Below are positions 8,862 through 17,574 of a DNA stretch of 64,000 bases, in pieces; positions within the stretch are counted from its first letter, which is position 1, and every line of letters begins with the position of its first letter. The notes beneath the pieces are model-generated. The model did not search any database and had not been told where the DNA came from. It saw only the letters and a program-made list of their open reading frames with translations. A program made the position numbers and the translations under genes. The DNA is from Irineochytrium annulatum (lineage: Eukaryota; Chytridiomycota; Chytridiomycetes; Chytridiales; Chytridiaceae). Where the stretch lies: assembly GCA_027600665.1 (NCBI GenBank), contig JADGJL010000007.1, positions 124,001 through 188,000 of the forward strand, written 5' to 3'.

Positions 8862-10220
8862 TCAGCGGGCGATCTTGAAGGATAACGACGACAGCACCTC
8901 CTTAACCTTAGCGATCAATCGTTCGTTATCCCATTCCCCTTCAATCAACGAATAATATAATCTGCCTTTCACCTGCTTATTCCGGATCCCCTTGCACTCA
9001 TTGATGACTTTGTTAATAAGGAGCGTATTCGCGCTTAACGGTAAAATACCGAATCCTCGATCAGGCTTATATAGAACACCCTCGCGGTCCAGCGATTCAA
9101 GCAATTGATCGAATGATACATCGCAGGCAAACTGTAAATTCACATGCGTCATGCTCCCTGCCGTGTCGTGCTTCTTCAGGTAGCGGTCAACGTAATGCTT
9201 GATCAGACTCATCGATCTTCTGGCATTCACCTCAACAATCGGAACGATGCGGCCGTCTGTCAACAGCATGGAATCGACGCATACGTCGCCGTGATAACCC
9301 GACCGATAAAGCTCGCGAGCCGCCCGTTTCATTACATCAAAATACTTCGCTTCCTGCAGCATATGAAGCAACCTATCGTCTGCTGTATAGGAGCCTTGGT
9401 AAGCGAAATTGTGATTGACCAACTGCTGCACTGAGATATGTCGATAAGTACCGTCCGGATCGATGTGGAATTGGCAAGAAAAATCCAATTCCTTGCGGAG
9501 GAACGGCTCAACAATAAACCGAACCGTTTTTCCCTTGCTGCACTGATCGGCGACATAGGATGTGACTCGCCGCAAAATCGCTTCCGACTCGATCAACAAA
9601 TTCCCTTTCCCCGATACCCCAAACTCATCTTTGATCAGGAAGGGTCCTTGATTCAGCAAAGTCAAGCCGCTTGCCAGCAGCTCTTCGGGAGAATAGACCG
9701 TCTGGCTGTCACACTGAAGATCAAGGCGACGGTTCAATTCGGTTGAATACAGCTTCGAATTGACAGTCTGAACCGTTTCGATAGCTGGAAAATCCTGTTC
9801 CAGCCCGTAACGCGCTGCAGTACGATCCGCCCCCGGAATGATTGCAAAGGGCGACAACCGGGCGCCATCCAGCAAGTAGAGATCCATGTCCCCCATTCGA
9901 TCGGCTGATGTGAGCAGGTCGAATATATTGGCGGTTCTGCCTGCGCTTCCTACATCAGGACTCTCGAGATCGGTTGAATTAGAAAGAAATTTAAATCCGA
10001 TCTCATGCAAATACGCTTTATGGCAAACGTTCATTCGATAGCGAGTAATGAGCCTATCCGGCGCCTCGCAAAATGGGAAGAGCAACTCATCCATGGCCAT
10101 CACGATATTCTCCATTTCAGGATCGTGAAACGACGGCAGTTTGGCTAGATTAGGGTCGCGCCAGAAGCGTTCCGCATCAAATGTCCCGATAATGAGCTCG
10201 AACTTGCGTCTATCGTTCAT
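8862..10220 (-). CDS. ATP-grasp ligase, BtrJ-like (amino acid to carrier protein?)
   Basis: The protein has 452 residues. The central region shows ATP-grasp features: PFLIKDEFGVSGKGNLLI as the nucleotide-binding lysine and glycine loop, VRFIVEPFLRKELDFS, and the metal-binding block VPIVEVNARRSMSLI. The order matches BtrJ-type ligases, which attach an amino acid to the phosphopantetheine thiol of an ACP. The gene directly follows a carrier-protein gene, overlapping its stop by four bases, which supports that pairing. The N-terminal 150 residues are variable. Alternatives are a peptide ligase or an amide-forming ligase acting on a free intermediate. Confidence 0.7.
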   Translation of the reverse strand: MNDRRKFELIIGTFDAERFWRDPNLAKLPSFHDPEMENIVMAMDELLFPFCEAPDRLITRYRMNVCHKAYLHEIGFKFLSNSTDLESPDVGSAGRTANIFDLLTSADRMGDMDLYLLDGARLSPFAIIPGADRTAARYGLEQDFPAIETVQTVNSKLYSTELNRRLDLQCDSQTVYSPEELLASGLTLLNQGPFLIKDEFGVSGKGNLLIESEAILRRVTSYVADQCSKGKTVRFIVEPFLRKELDFSCQFHIDPDGTYRHISVQQLVNHNFAYQGSYTADDRLLHMLQEAKYFDVMKRAARELYRSGYHGDVCVDSMLLTDGRIVPIVEVNARRSMSLIKHYVDRYLKKHDTAGSMTHVNLQFACDVSFDQLLESLDREGVLYKPDRGFGILPLSANTLLINKVINECKGIRNKQVKGRLYYSLIEGEWDNERLIAKVKEVLSSLSFKIAR

Positions 10221-10468
10221 ACAGGCGCTGTCTTCTGTAGCTCCGAGATATAATTGCAGAAGGTCGTTACCGACTCCATAAGATCGAAGTCGAATTGTTC
10301 AAAATCGATCTCAATACCGAAACGCTCTTCCACATTTAATACAAAAGTAATTAGCTGTAGGGAGTCCAATCCCCCGTCTTCCATGATGTTGGAATGCTCG
10401 TTCAAACGGTTTGCCAGCTCAGCGTCTTCCTTGATTTCGCTTATCATCGCTATGATCTGTTCTTGCAT
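10217..10468 (-). CDS. Acyl/aminoacyl carrier protein (second carrier)
   Basis: The protein has 83 residues. The ATG at 10466-10468 is chosen because GGGAGG lies six bases upstream; the frame continues further upstream but into the preceding gene. Ser36 in GGLDSLQLITFV is the expected phosphopantetheine site, followed by VEERFGIEIDFEQFDF and a short terminal helix, the usual ACP fold. It overlaps the ATP-grasp gene by four bases, so that ligase is its likely loading enzyme. The cluster has another carrier at 14392-14634 paired with an AMP-forming ligase. Confidence 0.88.
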   Translation of the reverse strand: MQEQIIAMISEIKEDAELANRLNEHSNIMEDGGLDSLQLITFVLNVEERFGIEIDFEQFDFDLMESVTTFCNYISELQKTAPV

Positions 10469-10481
10469 AGGTACCTCCCGT

Positions 10482-11429
10482 TTAATGGATATATTGACCC
10501 TGGTAATAATGGATCGTTTTAGCGAGTGCATCATGTAAACTGATCGCCGGTTCCCAGTTCATAATCGTCCTTGAAATGGTAATATCCGGCTTCCTTCTCC
10601 TTGGATCGTCTTCCGGCAGCGGGAGAAACTCTAACTGCGCGTTGGACTTCATTAACTCCTTCAATATTTGGGCGACTTCAAGTATGGTGACTTCCTCCGG
10701 ATTCCCCAAATTGACTGGCTGTTCATACGTGGTGCTCATCAGTCTCACAATCCCTTCCAGCAAATCGTCGATATACTGAAAGCTTCTCGTCTGTCTGCCG
10801 TCGCCATAAATCGTAAGGTTTTGCTTGGACATGATTTCATTAATGAAATTGGTAATGACGCGTCCGTCATGTAGATCCATCTTCGGGCCGAATGTATTGA
10901 AGATCCGAATGACCCTTACCGGTATACCGTATTTCCTGTTCATCCAGTAGGTGATCGCCTCTGCATAGCGCTTCGCTTCGTTGTAGCAGCTTCTTGCTCC
11001 AATCGAATTCACGTTGCCATAGTAGCTCTCCGGCTGAGGGTGAACAGTTGGGTTACCGTAGATCTCGCTTGTTGAAGCCAAGAAGAAGGCAGCCTGCTTT
11101 TCTTTGGCCAGATACAGCAGATGCATCGTCCCTTCGCTGTTGACCCTCATCGTTTCGATCGGATAGGACAAATATTTAGGCGGACTGGCAGGGCTTGCAA
11201 AATGCATCACCCAATCGACAGGGCCTTCAATTGAGAGCGGATAAATGACGTCATGCTCGATAAACTTGAAATTTGGCGACCGTAAGAGATTGTCTATGTT
11301 GACAGTAGACCCGGTCAGAAAATTATCGACGCCGATAACGGAATGGCCTTCCCGCAGCAGCCTCTCGGCAAGGTTGGAACCGATGAAACCTGCAACTCCT
11401 GTTAATACAATGAATATTATGATCCCCAC
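10482..11429 (-). CDS. NAD-dependent sugar epimerase/decarboxylase, UDP-xylose synthase-like
   Basis: A short-chain dehydrogenase of the extended class, about 315 residues. The NAD loop is Gly11-x2-Gly14-x2-Gly17 (TGVAGFIGSN), the catalytic pair Tyr149/Lys153 lies in CYNEAKRYAE, and NTFGPKMDLHDGRV with RSFQYIDDL are typical of UDP-glucuronate decarboxylases. These convert UDP-glucuronate to UDP-xylose or the 4-keto intermediate. The start is uncertain: GTG at 11427-11429 opens the frame, but AGGGTGGGGAT looks like a ribosome site for a start a few codons later (ATA or ATT codons). It could supply an unusual sugar to the glycosyltransferase-like protein. Confidence 0.8.
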   Translation of the reverse strand: MGIIIFIVLTGVAGFIGSNLAERLLREGHSVIGVDNFLTGSTVNIDNLLRSPNFKFIEHDVIYPLSIEGPVDWVMHFASPASPPKYLSYPIETMRVNSEGTMHLLYLAKEKQAAFFLASTSEIYGNPTVHPQPESYYGNVNSIGARSCYNEAKRYAEAITYWMNRKYGIPVRVIRIFNTFGPKMDLHDGRVITNFINEIMSKQNLTIYGDGRQTRSFQYIDDLLEGIVRLMSTTYEQPVNLGNPEEVTILEVAQILKELMKSNAQLEFLPLPEDDPRRRKPDITISRTIMNWEPAISLHDALAKTIHYYQGQYIH

Positions 11430-11797
11430 CCTTGCTTAAGGTTTGTGAAACCACTATTAATTCAATCGAACAGGTATAATGCTATGCATGAATCACAAGA
11501 TGTCGGGTCAAATAAAAGGAGAGATTCTTGAGGTGAGCTGATTCGCTGTGGTTGTGCCGGAAAAAAGCGCTTGAAGCAATGCGGATCGTTGAAAGACAAG
11601 AAGGCGATAGGCTGTCAGCAAACGGAATCGTTAAGACAAGAGCAACGTTCGGCTTACTCCATACGCTGTATCGCAACGATTATAATCCCGGCATCACTCC
11701 CTCCATAAATATGCCCGGATCACCACGGGCTTCGGGCTAAGTTCTATTCGGGTGCAAGAAGAGATATCCAAAACTGAGATCATCTGCTCCCTCAACA
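11430..11797. other. Gene-free gap inside the cluster; possible weak minus-strand promoter near its left end
   Basis: These 368 bases separate the AT-rich block upstream from the GC-richer block downstream. The open frames here are short and resemble nothing I recognise. On the minus strand TTGACC (about 11497-11502) is followed 17 bases later by TGCATA, a weak sigma-A-like promoter that could start a separate transcript for the genes from 11429 down. No terminator is evident. Confidence 0.4.
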
Positions 11798-12853
11798 TTA
11801 CTGAATGTCTACCTTCTTCAACCATCGTTTAAAGAATATGGATTCTTCATTTTCTATATTCGTAATCAGCGTTTGTAAACTTTCGGAAATACTCGTATCC
11901 TTTGTCAAATTATATTTAATCGCTAGATTCACAAGGATTTTTGCTTTAATTTCAATAGCTGTGAATTCATCTATATGCTCTTGATTTAATTCAATTAAAT
12001 GCTGATTATCGTACAAGTACTTGAATCTTAGCGTCATTATCTTCTTATGATCATAAAGTAAATGAAAGGGTCTTATATCAAGCATAGCCTTATGTTCCGA
12101 TGTCTCTTTCGCATAATTAAATAGAGTTGTGTATATTTGCATGCCGAAGTCAAGATTTTGCCTGTCGCCCCCGTAGTTAAACATCTCCCAATACTCCGGC
12201 GTTTTCTTAGTGAAATAATTTCTTATCGAATTCACTAGGGTATCTGCACTGAATTTATCCTGATAATGATCATTGAATGTATACAGGTAAACCATTTCTT
12301 TTAGATAATCATGATTCGTTGTTAGATGATTCTTTTCGAACGCAACATTGAAATCAGTAAATGATATCTCAGCCTGACTATACACCCCGTTCTTAAAAAA
12401 ATCGGAAACATACAATATCTCTCTATCCAAATCATAGCCGTAAACAAATATGTCATGATGCAATTGAAGTTTATTGTAGCGATCGCTTAAGGGCACGTAG
12501 AAATAATTGATCATGGTATGGACATAGTTATTGGCATTAATATTTTCTACAATAAAATGAATAACAGAGTCCCATTTCGTTGTTACAGTATCTCTATGTA
12601 GCTTTTGAGTAGTAATCCATTTGCACGCATCCGAAGGTCTCAGCTCATAAGTCAGAGGGAAATAAAAATCTCCCCAATGGTGTTTATAATCTTTGTTAAT
12701 AAATAATTGAATATAATTGCTATATATCCATGGGTGTGCGCACTCGTAATGAGTAAGGATCGACAAGAGATGAGCATGTTGCGTATAGGTTGTAATCATC
12801 GGATAACTGACCGGCAATATTTTTCTGCCCAATGTTTGAGTTGAATTCTTCAA
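11798..12853 (-). CDS. BtrH-like acyltransferase / C39-like protein
   Basis: The protein has 351 residues with a TTG start at 12851-12853 after an AGGGGTGA site. Cys38 lies in HYECAHPW, His132/His133 in LHHDIFVYGYDL and Asp151 in YVSDFF, the Cys-His-Asp order of the papain-like BtrH family. A roughly 150-residue helical C-terminal part follows. Directly upstream are an AMP-forming ligase and a carrier protein, so the likely role is moving a carrier-bound acyl group onto an acceptor. The gene is strongly AT-rich (32% GC at 12001-12060). A partial relative lies at 1-660. Function is inferred from motifs and context, not from a strong match. Confidence 0.6.
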   Translation of the reverse strand: MKNSTQTLGRKILPVSYPMITTYTQHAHLLSILTHYECAHPWIYSNYIQLFINKDYKHHWGDFYFPLTYELRPSDACKWITTQKLHRDTVTTKWDSVIHFIVENINANNYVHTMINYFYVPLSDRYNKLQLHHDIFVYGYDLDREILYVSDFFKNGVYSQAEISFTDFNVAFEKNHLTTNHDYLKEMVYLYTFNDHYQDKFSADTLVNSIRNYFTKKTPEYWEMFNYGGDRQNLDFGMQIYTTLFNYAKETSEHKAMLDIRPFHLLYDHKKIMTLRFKYLYDNQHLIELNQEHIDEFTAIEIKAKILVNLAIKYNLTKDTSISESLQTLITNIENEESIFFKRWLKKVDIQ

Positions 12854-12901
12854 CCTTCGTTCACCCCTGGTTATTTGGTTAAATGGCTTAAGGATTCCGA
12901 A

Positions 12902-14395
12902 TCAGTATATCTCATTTAGCAATAAGCGCTTCGTACTTGCTCTGTCCAGTTTTCCTGTCTTTGTTTTTGGAATGTTATCTACAATCCTCCATTGTCTAGG
13001 CACTTTATACGATGACAAATGCAATTTGCAATGTCGTGTCAGTGCATCTATATCAACCAGGCAATCATTAAAGACTTTCAGAAATGCGATGGGCACTTCA
13101 CCTAACAAATTATCGTGTACACCAACAACCATGACCTCCTCCACTTCTTTCAAGCCGTACAAAAATTCCTCGATTTCTTCTGGATAGATATTGATACCGC
13201 CGGATATAATGATATTCTTCTTTCGGCCTGTGAGTATAAGACATCCTGATTCATTCCGATATCCCAAATCTCCTGTCTTTAACCAACCCTCAACAATGGT
13301 AGCGTTCGTTAACTCCGGATTTTTGTAATAACCGAGCATCACATTCGGGCCCTTGACCCAAATTTCTCCGATAGCTGCTCCTTCAACCTCATTCTCTTCT
13401 TCGTCAACAAGACGAATAGAAACGTCATTGATGGGTGATCCACAGGATAAGCTGCGCTCTCCCCGTTCCATCATGCTCACCCGCGGAGAAGCTTCGGTCA
13501 ATCCATAGGTTTGAATAATGTCCGCGTGAGGAAATACAGTCTGGAGATGGTCTACTAATTTCGCGGGAATCGCCGCACCGCTAATTACAATAAATTCAAT
13601 TGAATCAAAGGCACTCCAGTTCTTTGTCTGATGGAAATCGGAAACAAAGTGCATCAATTGCGTAGGCACCGCTGAGAATGCCGTGACCGCCTTATTCTGA
13701 AACAGTTTAAACGCTGTGCGCGGCAGCAAAGGCAAGCTGATAAGTTTAATTCGGGTTCCATATAGCATGCAAGAAATCAATTGCGTGACAATCGTAGAAC
13801 TGAAATGAACGGGCATCGTTACAAGAAACGAATCTTGATCCGTATACCCCACCTTTCCGCCATGTGCCAACGCATTCGTTAATACATTCCAATGGGATAA
13901 CATAACGATTTTAGATTTTCCGGTTGTGCCTGATGTAGGAAGGAGAATCGCACATTGATTGGGATCGGACTGATTGGTTAACGAGATCGATTCGAACGAA
14001 GGCATTAGTTCTTGCGATATATCCTGAGCGGTAACCCAAGGAATGTCGCAATTTAAATGCGCAGGCTGTGCAGATTTGCTGATAACCAATTTGGCGTCAC
14101 TGGCATTTAAAATATTTTTAATTTCAGTATTGGATGCCGAATAAGGAACCGGTATTAACACATAACCGCAGAATTGAATGCCAAGCGCCGCAAAAATGAA
14201 GAAGGGCTCATTATTTGTGTATAATGCAAGATGACTTCCGGACTCAAGCTCAAAATTTTTGTGGATGTATAAAGCAATCAAATAAGCTTCTGTCATCACC
14301 TCTGCGTAAGTCCATTGCTGCTTTAGATCTTCAAGGATAATATGATCTTGGCGATCAGAGGCCTCCAGAAATAGACGCTGAATGATCGTCATCAT
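12902..14395 (-). CDS. AMP-forming acyl-CoA/acyl-ACP ligase (ANL superfamily)
   Basis: The protein has 497 residues, the normal length for a stand-alone adenylation enzyme. ATP loop TSGTTGKSK is at 154-162, then TYGLTEASP, GWLKTGDLGY, and GRKKNIIISGGINIYPEEIE at the hinge. The catalytic lysine lies in KTKTGKLDR near residue 482. The start overlaps the carrier-protein stop by four bases, so it most likely adenylates an acid and loads it on that carrier. SGAAIPAKLV resembles the acyl or aryl acid ligases rather than amino-acid adenylation domains, but the substrate cannot be fixed by eye. Confidence 0.88.
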   Translation of the reverse strand: MMTIIQRLFLEASDRQDHIILEDLKQQWTYAEVMTEAYLIALYIHKNFELESGSHLALYTNNEPFFIFAALGIQFCGYVLIPVPYSASNTEIKNILNASDAKLVISKSAQPAHLNCDIPWVTAQDISQELMPSFESISLTNQSDPNQCAILLPTSGTTGKSKIVMLSHWNVLTNALAHGGKVGYTDQDSFLVTMPVHFSSTIVTQLISCMLYGTRIKLISLPLLPRTAFKLFQNKAVTAFSAVPTQLMHFVSDFHQTKNWSAFDSIEFIVISGAAIPAKLVDHLQTVFPHADIIQTYGLTEASPRVSMMERGERSLSCGSPINDVSIRLVDEEENEVEGAAIGEIWVKGPNVMLGYYKNPELTNATIVEGWLKTGDLGYRNESGCLILTGRKKNIIISGGINIYPEEIEEFLYGLKEVEEVMVVGVHDNLLGEVPIAFLKVFNDCLVDIDALTRHCKLHLSSYKVPRQWRIVDNIPKTKTGKLDRASTKRLLLNEIY

Positions 14396-14634
14396 AGCGT
14401 TTTCTCTGTCAAATAATTAAGGATTAATTCAGTCGTGGAGAACTTCTCAAATAACAGATCTTCATCAGGGATCGAGATGTTAAACTTCGATTCCACTAAA
14501 ACAATAAGCTTGATGAAGCCTACTGAATCGATCCCTTGTTCCAACAAACGGGTATCGTGGTCATCCGAATACTCGATGTCCAGCTCAGCAAAAATTTCAT
14601 CTCTCAAGATCGATTCTATTGATTTAGACATCAT
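14392..14634 (-). CDS. Acyl carrier protein (first carrier, first gene of the cluster)
   Basis: The protein has 80 residues starting at ATGATG behind a GGGGGAA site; either ATG may be used. Ser37 in QGIDSVGFIKLIV is the phosphopantetheine site, followed by ESKFNISIPDEDLLFEKF and a final short helix. The four-base overlap with the AMP ligase marks its partner. It is the promoter-proximal gene of the cluster. The nearest good promoter (15124-15152) is almost 500 bases upstream, across a dead transposase. Confidence 0.9.
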   Translation of the reverse strand: MMSKSIESILRDEIFAELDIEYSDDHDTRLLEQGIDSVGFIKLIVLVESKFNISIPDEDLLFEKFSTTELILNYLTEKTL

Positions 14635-14744
14635 ATTCCCCCGTTAGATAATCTTTAGAAAGGCTGATTAAAGAGGATAGTATACGTGATGAGCAAGTGA
14701 AAGTAATTGTGCAGAAGAATGAGTCCATAATGATGGACAAGGTG

Positions 14745-15060
14745 AATTTGCACTGAAAGAGTTGTTTGCATAGTTGTATGCAGAGATTCTGCAATTCATG
14801 CTGGAGGCGGAGTATGACACGATGCAGGACATAAAAAGCTTGATGCGAAGAGTACAACGACGGAAGTACTTGAGGGTTCCTTCGTCAACATCGCAAAGCC
14901 TAAAGAAAAAAGCATTTTCCCAAGCAATGAAGCGTTGCTGAAAATGCTCTACAAAACTACGATGAATGTCACTCGTAAATGGACAGTGCGTGTACAAAAC
15001 CGGGAATAAGTACACCATCAAATCTCCATTTTCTTCCTCGGCGGAATTGAACTATATTGC
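14745..15060 (+). pseudogene. Decayed IS256-family transposase remnant
   Basis: On the plus strand, 14890-15006 encodes a run ending in SNEALLKMLYKTTMNVTRKW, then TVRVQN, the conserved C-terminal end of IS256-family transposases. A stop at 15007 is followed in the same frame by further recognisable terminal residues (HHQISIFF). About 70 bases upstream, 14745-14820 encodes ALKELFA, a stop, then LYAEILQFMLEAE, resembling the family's N-terminal region. The roughly 300 residues between are missing. It is an internally deleted, stop-containing remnant in the leader of the biosynthetic operon, antisense to its transcription. Confidence 0.75.
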
Positions 15061-15123
15061 GTAAAGTTTTGCTTGGTAGCGTTTACACTAGTAGTTTTAC
15101 AGCACCAAGTGCCTGATATATTA

Positions 15124-15152
15124 AATATAATTACATATATGCCAATTGTCAA
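15124..15152 (-). promoter_or_regulatory. Strong sigma-A-type promoter for the biosynthetic cluster
   Basis: On the minus strand TTGACA (15147-15152) is followed after 17 bases by TATATT (15124-15129), near consensus, with an AT-rich extension downstream. The expected start is near 15117. The first coding sequence on this strand is the carrier protein at 14634, giving a leader of roughly 480 bases that crosses the IS256 remnant. It lies just beyond the terminator of the upstream rRNA methyltransferase gene. Confidence 0.6.
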
Positions 15153-15223
15153 CAGTTTCGAAAAGCCCGTTGATGTCCTCTGGAATTCCATTGTCATCTG
15201 GTTGTTTCTAGTATTATAGGGTA

Positions 15224-15253
15224 CAAAAAAAGACACGGAAGAACAACTCCGTG
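15224..15253 (-). terminator. Intrinsic terminator of the 23S rRNA methyltransferase gene
   Basis: Minus-strand stem CACGGA / TCCGTG (15234-15253) is followed by seven T residues. It lies about 95 bases past the stop at 15348 and insulates that gene from the cluster promoter. Confidence 0.75.
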
Positions 15254-15347
15254 CCTATATAAAGCAAGACGGTTCAATCAAAGCCATACATTACATATTT
15301 CCAATCCTCAATTCATAAGGAAGTTGGAACAACGAGAGGCGTAGGAA

Positions 15348-17081
15348 TTAGTCCTGCCCCTTCCATTTGAGCATCGCCACCGACTCCACATGCACCGTGT
15401 GTGGGAACATATCCACTGGCGTTACCTCAACCGTGCGATACCCGCCATCCTCCAGCACACGTAGATCACGTGCCAGCGTACTCGGATTACAACTGACGTA
15501 CACCACGCGCTCCGGCTTCATCTCAAGGATTGTATCCAGCAAACGTGGATCGCAGCCCTTACGCGGAGGATCGACAACGATCACGTCAGCTTCGATGCCT
15601 TGTTCTTTCCAGCGTGGAATAACGTCCTCGGATGCGCCAACTTCAAACTTCACGTTACGCATCTCGTTCAAGAGTGCATTGCTGCGAGCATCCTCAATCG
15701 CTTCAGGTACAATCTCGACCCCATACACCTGATCCGCATGTTGCGCGAGGAAAAGAGAAATCGTCCCGATACCGCAATAGGCATCAATTACGGTTTCTTT
15801 GCCGGTCAGTCCGGCGTACTCTACTGTCTTCCCGTACAGCACTTCCGTCTGCACCGGATTCACTTGGTAGAACGAACGCGGAGAGATCGCAAACTGTACA
15901 TCGCCAATAAAGTCATAGATTACATCACGTCCCCAGAGAACGCGGGTCTCATCGCCAAAGATAACGTTGGTCTGTTTCTTGTTCACGTTCTGGCAGATGC
16001 TCGCGACATGCGGAATCGCTTCACGGATACTGCCAATCCATTCGTCTTTGTACGGAATATCTCGACCATTCGTAACCAGAACAAGCATCATCTCACCTGT
16101 ACGGAACGCCTTCTTCACAACCACATGGCGCAGCAGGCCGCGACCTGTCTCTTCGTTATATGCACTGATTCCAAAATGACTGCCGATCTCTTTCACCTTC
16201 GCAACCACTTCATCATTGTGCTCATGCTGAATAAGACAGCTCTCCATATCGATGATCCGATGGCTTCCTTTGGCGTAAAATCCTCCTACCAGGCCACCCT
16301 CGGTCACACCAATGGGCACCTGTGCCTTATTCCGATAGCGCCATGGCTCGTCCATACCCATCGTAGGCAGTACACGAATGCCCTGCTCCGTATCTTCTTC
16401 GTTCATGACACCTTCAAGGCGAAGTCGAATACGATTGCTACCATTCATTTGTACTTCAGAAGTAGCCAGTCCAGTTGTCTGATTCGCATCACCAACTGAA
16501 GCGTTATCCTGCACGTTGGATGCCAACGTCTCTGCATCCTCCACCATCACGTTCAACTTGCCAATCCGCTGCAAATTATCGACTACCAACTGGCGTTTCC
16601 ACGCAAGCTGTCCGGCATAGCTCATATGCTGGATCTGGCAGCCTCCGCACTGATCATAGATCGGGCAAGGCGCGGATACACGATCCGGGCTGGCGTTCAC
16701 GATCTCCAGTAACTTGGCGTAGCCATACTGCTTCTTGGTTTTTATCACGCGCACGCGTACGGTTTCACCTGGAAGCGCACCCTGCACAAAGAGCGTGTAT
16801 CCATTCGCACGACCTACGCCCTCACCGTCATGGTTCATACCAATGATGTCGATGACGGTCTCTTCATTTTTGCTAACGGGCAGCCCTTCGATTGGTGCAG
16901 ATTCACGCGCTCTCCCCTTTGGACGAACGGCAGAAAGAGATGCGCCTTGTGGCCGCACCTCTTTTCCTTGCTGACGTGATGATTGACTTGGCTGACGGGA
17001 CGCTGAAGCGTTCCCTTGCCCCTGAGAGGCAGCCGAATTCCGGCGGTTTTTTCCACGACCGCTGCGGTTCGTATTAGACAA
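15348..17081 (-). CDS. rlmCD: 23S rRNA (uracil-C5)-methyltransferase, RlmCD/RlmD type
   Basis: The protein has 577 residues. An N-terminal basic low-complexity tail (1-65) precedes a TRAM domain (about 72-134). Cys139, Cys145 and Cys148 in [10 protein letters not shown] begin the iron-sulfur binding set. The C-terminal methyltransferase has [22 protein letters not shown] and the catalytic cysteine in [12 protein letters not shown]. Enzymes of this family add the methyl at U747 and/or U1939 of 23S rRNA; in Bacillus one protein does both. A 35-residue polar insertion near 182-218 and the long tail make it longer than the usual 450-460 residues. The start is TTG (17079-17081); no better upstream start exists. 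Confidence 0.88.
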   Translation of the reverse strand: MSNTNRSGRGKNRRNSAASQGQGNASASRQPSQSSRQQGKEVRPQGASLSAVRPKGRARESAPIEGLPVSKNEETVIDIIGMNHDGEGVGRANGYTLFVQGALPGETVRVRVIKTKKQYGYAKLLEIVNASPDRVSAPCPIYDQCGGCQIQHMSYAGQLAWKRQLVVDNLQRIGKLNVMVEDAETLASNVQDNASVGDANQTTGLATSEVQMNGSNRIRLRLEGVMNEEDTEQGIRVLPTMGMDEPWRYRNKAQVPIGVTEGGLVGGFYAKGSHRIIDMESCLIQHEHNDEVVAKVKEIGSHFGISAYNEETGRGLLRHVVVKKAFRTGEMMLVLVTNGRDIPYKDEWIGSIREAIPHVASICQNVNKKQTNVIFGDETRVLWGRDVIYDFIGDVQFAISPRSFYQVNPVQTEVLYGKTVEYAGLTGKETVIDAYCGIGTISLFLAQHADQVYGVEIVPEAIEDARSNALLNEMRNVKFEVGASEDVIPRWKEQGIEADVIVVDPPRKGCDPRLLDTILEMKPERVVYVSCNPSTLARDLRVLEDGGYRTVEVTPVDMFPHTVHVESVAMLKWKGQD

Positions 17082-17160
17082 CGTACATTCACTTCTTTCT
17101 TCTTATATAGTACCCTGCCTGTGCAGGCGAGGGAAAAATCTCATTTTTCATTTTGTTCCT

Positions 17161-17313
17161 GATTCTAACGAATCTGGCATACCTTATTCACATCAAAAAT
17201 AACGTTCCGAATTTCTAATGAACTTCAGAAACGTTATATCAACCTCGGATGGTGTTTTACGACCTTTTTCGGGCATTTTCTCCAAAATAACGATGCTGAG
17301 ATTCGTTAGATTC
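17161..17313. repeat. Intergenic inverted-repeat element
   Basis: In the 493-base gap 17082-17574, GATTCTAACGAATC (17161-17174) is repeated inverted with one mismatch as GATTCGTTAGATTC (17300-17313). Nested between them is a second imperfect inverted pair, ATAACGTTCCGAATTTC and GAACTTCAGAAACGTTAT (17199-17237). The arrangement suggests a small non-coding repeat element. The rest of the gap shows no gene I can support. Confidence 0.45.
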
Positions 17314-17574
17314 GCAGCTTCGGTGATTTCGCCACATTAAGGCTTTCTGAGTTCGTTAAGCTCAGACGCATGGTGACCACATGAGATTATACGCGATCCC
17401 ACCCTACACGGCAACTGGAAAATCCACTTCCATCTTGCCTTACCGCAGAACTGAATCATACTCTCCTCAACAGTTATGCGATACTGTGCAACTACTGCTG
17501 CAGCATCTAGCTTTTCTGAGGCAATTAACATTGCTTTTCGCAATCGATCCACATTGCCCCCAGCATCCACATTT

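Noticed and set aside
1..14634. Reading the cluster as butirosin or another known aminoglycoside cluster
   Set aside because: No 2-deoxy-scyllo-inosose synthase, aminotransferases, BtrK decarboxylase or phosphotransferase is present; only the carrier/ligase/BtrH logic is shared.
14624..15236. Minus-strand open frames upstream of the first carrier-protein gene
   Set aside because: They are antisense to the IS256 transposase remnant and have no ribosome sites.
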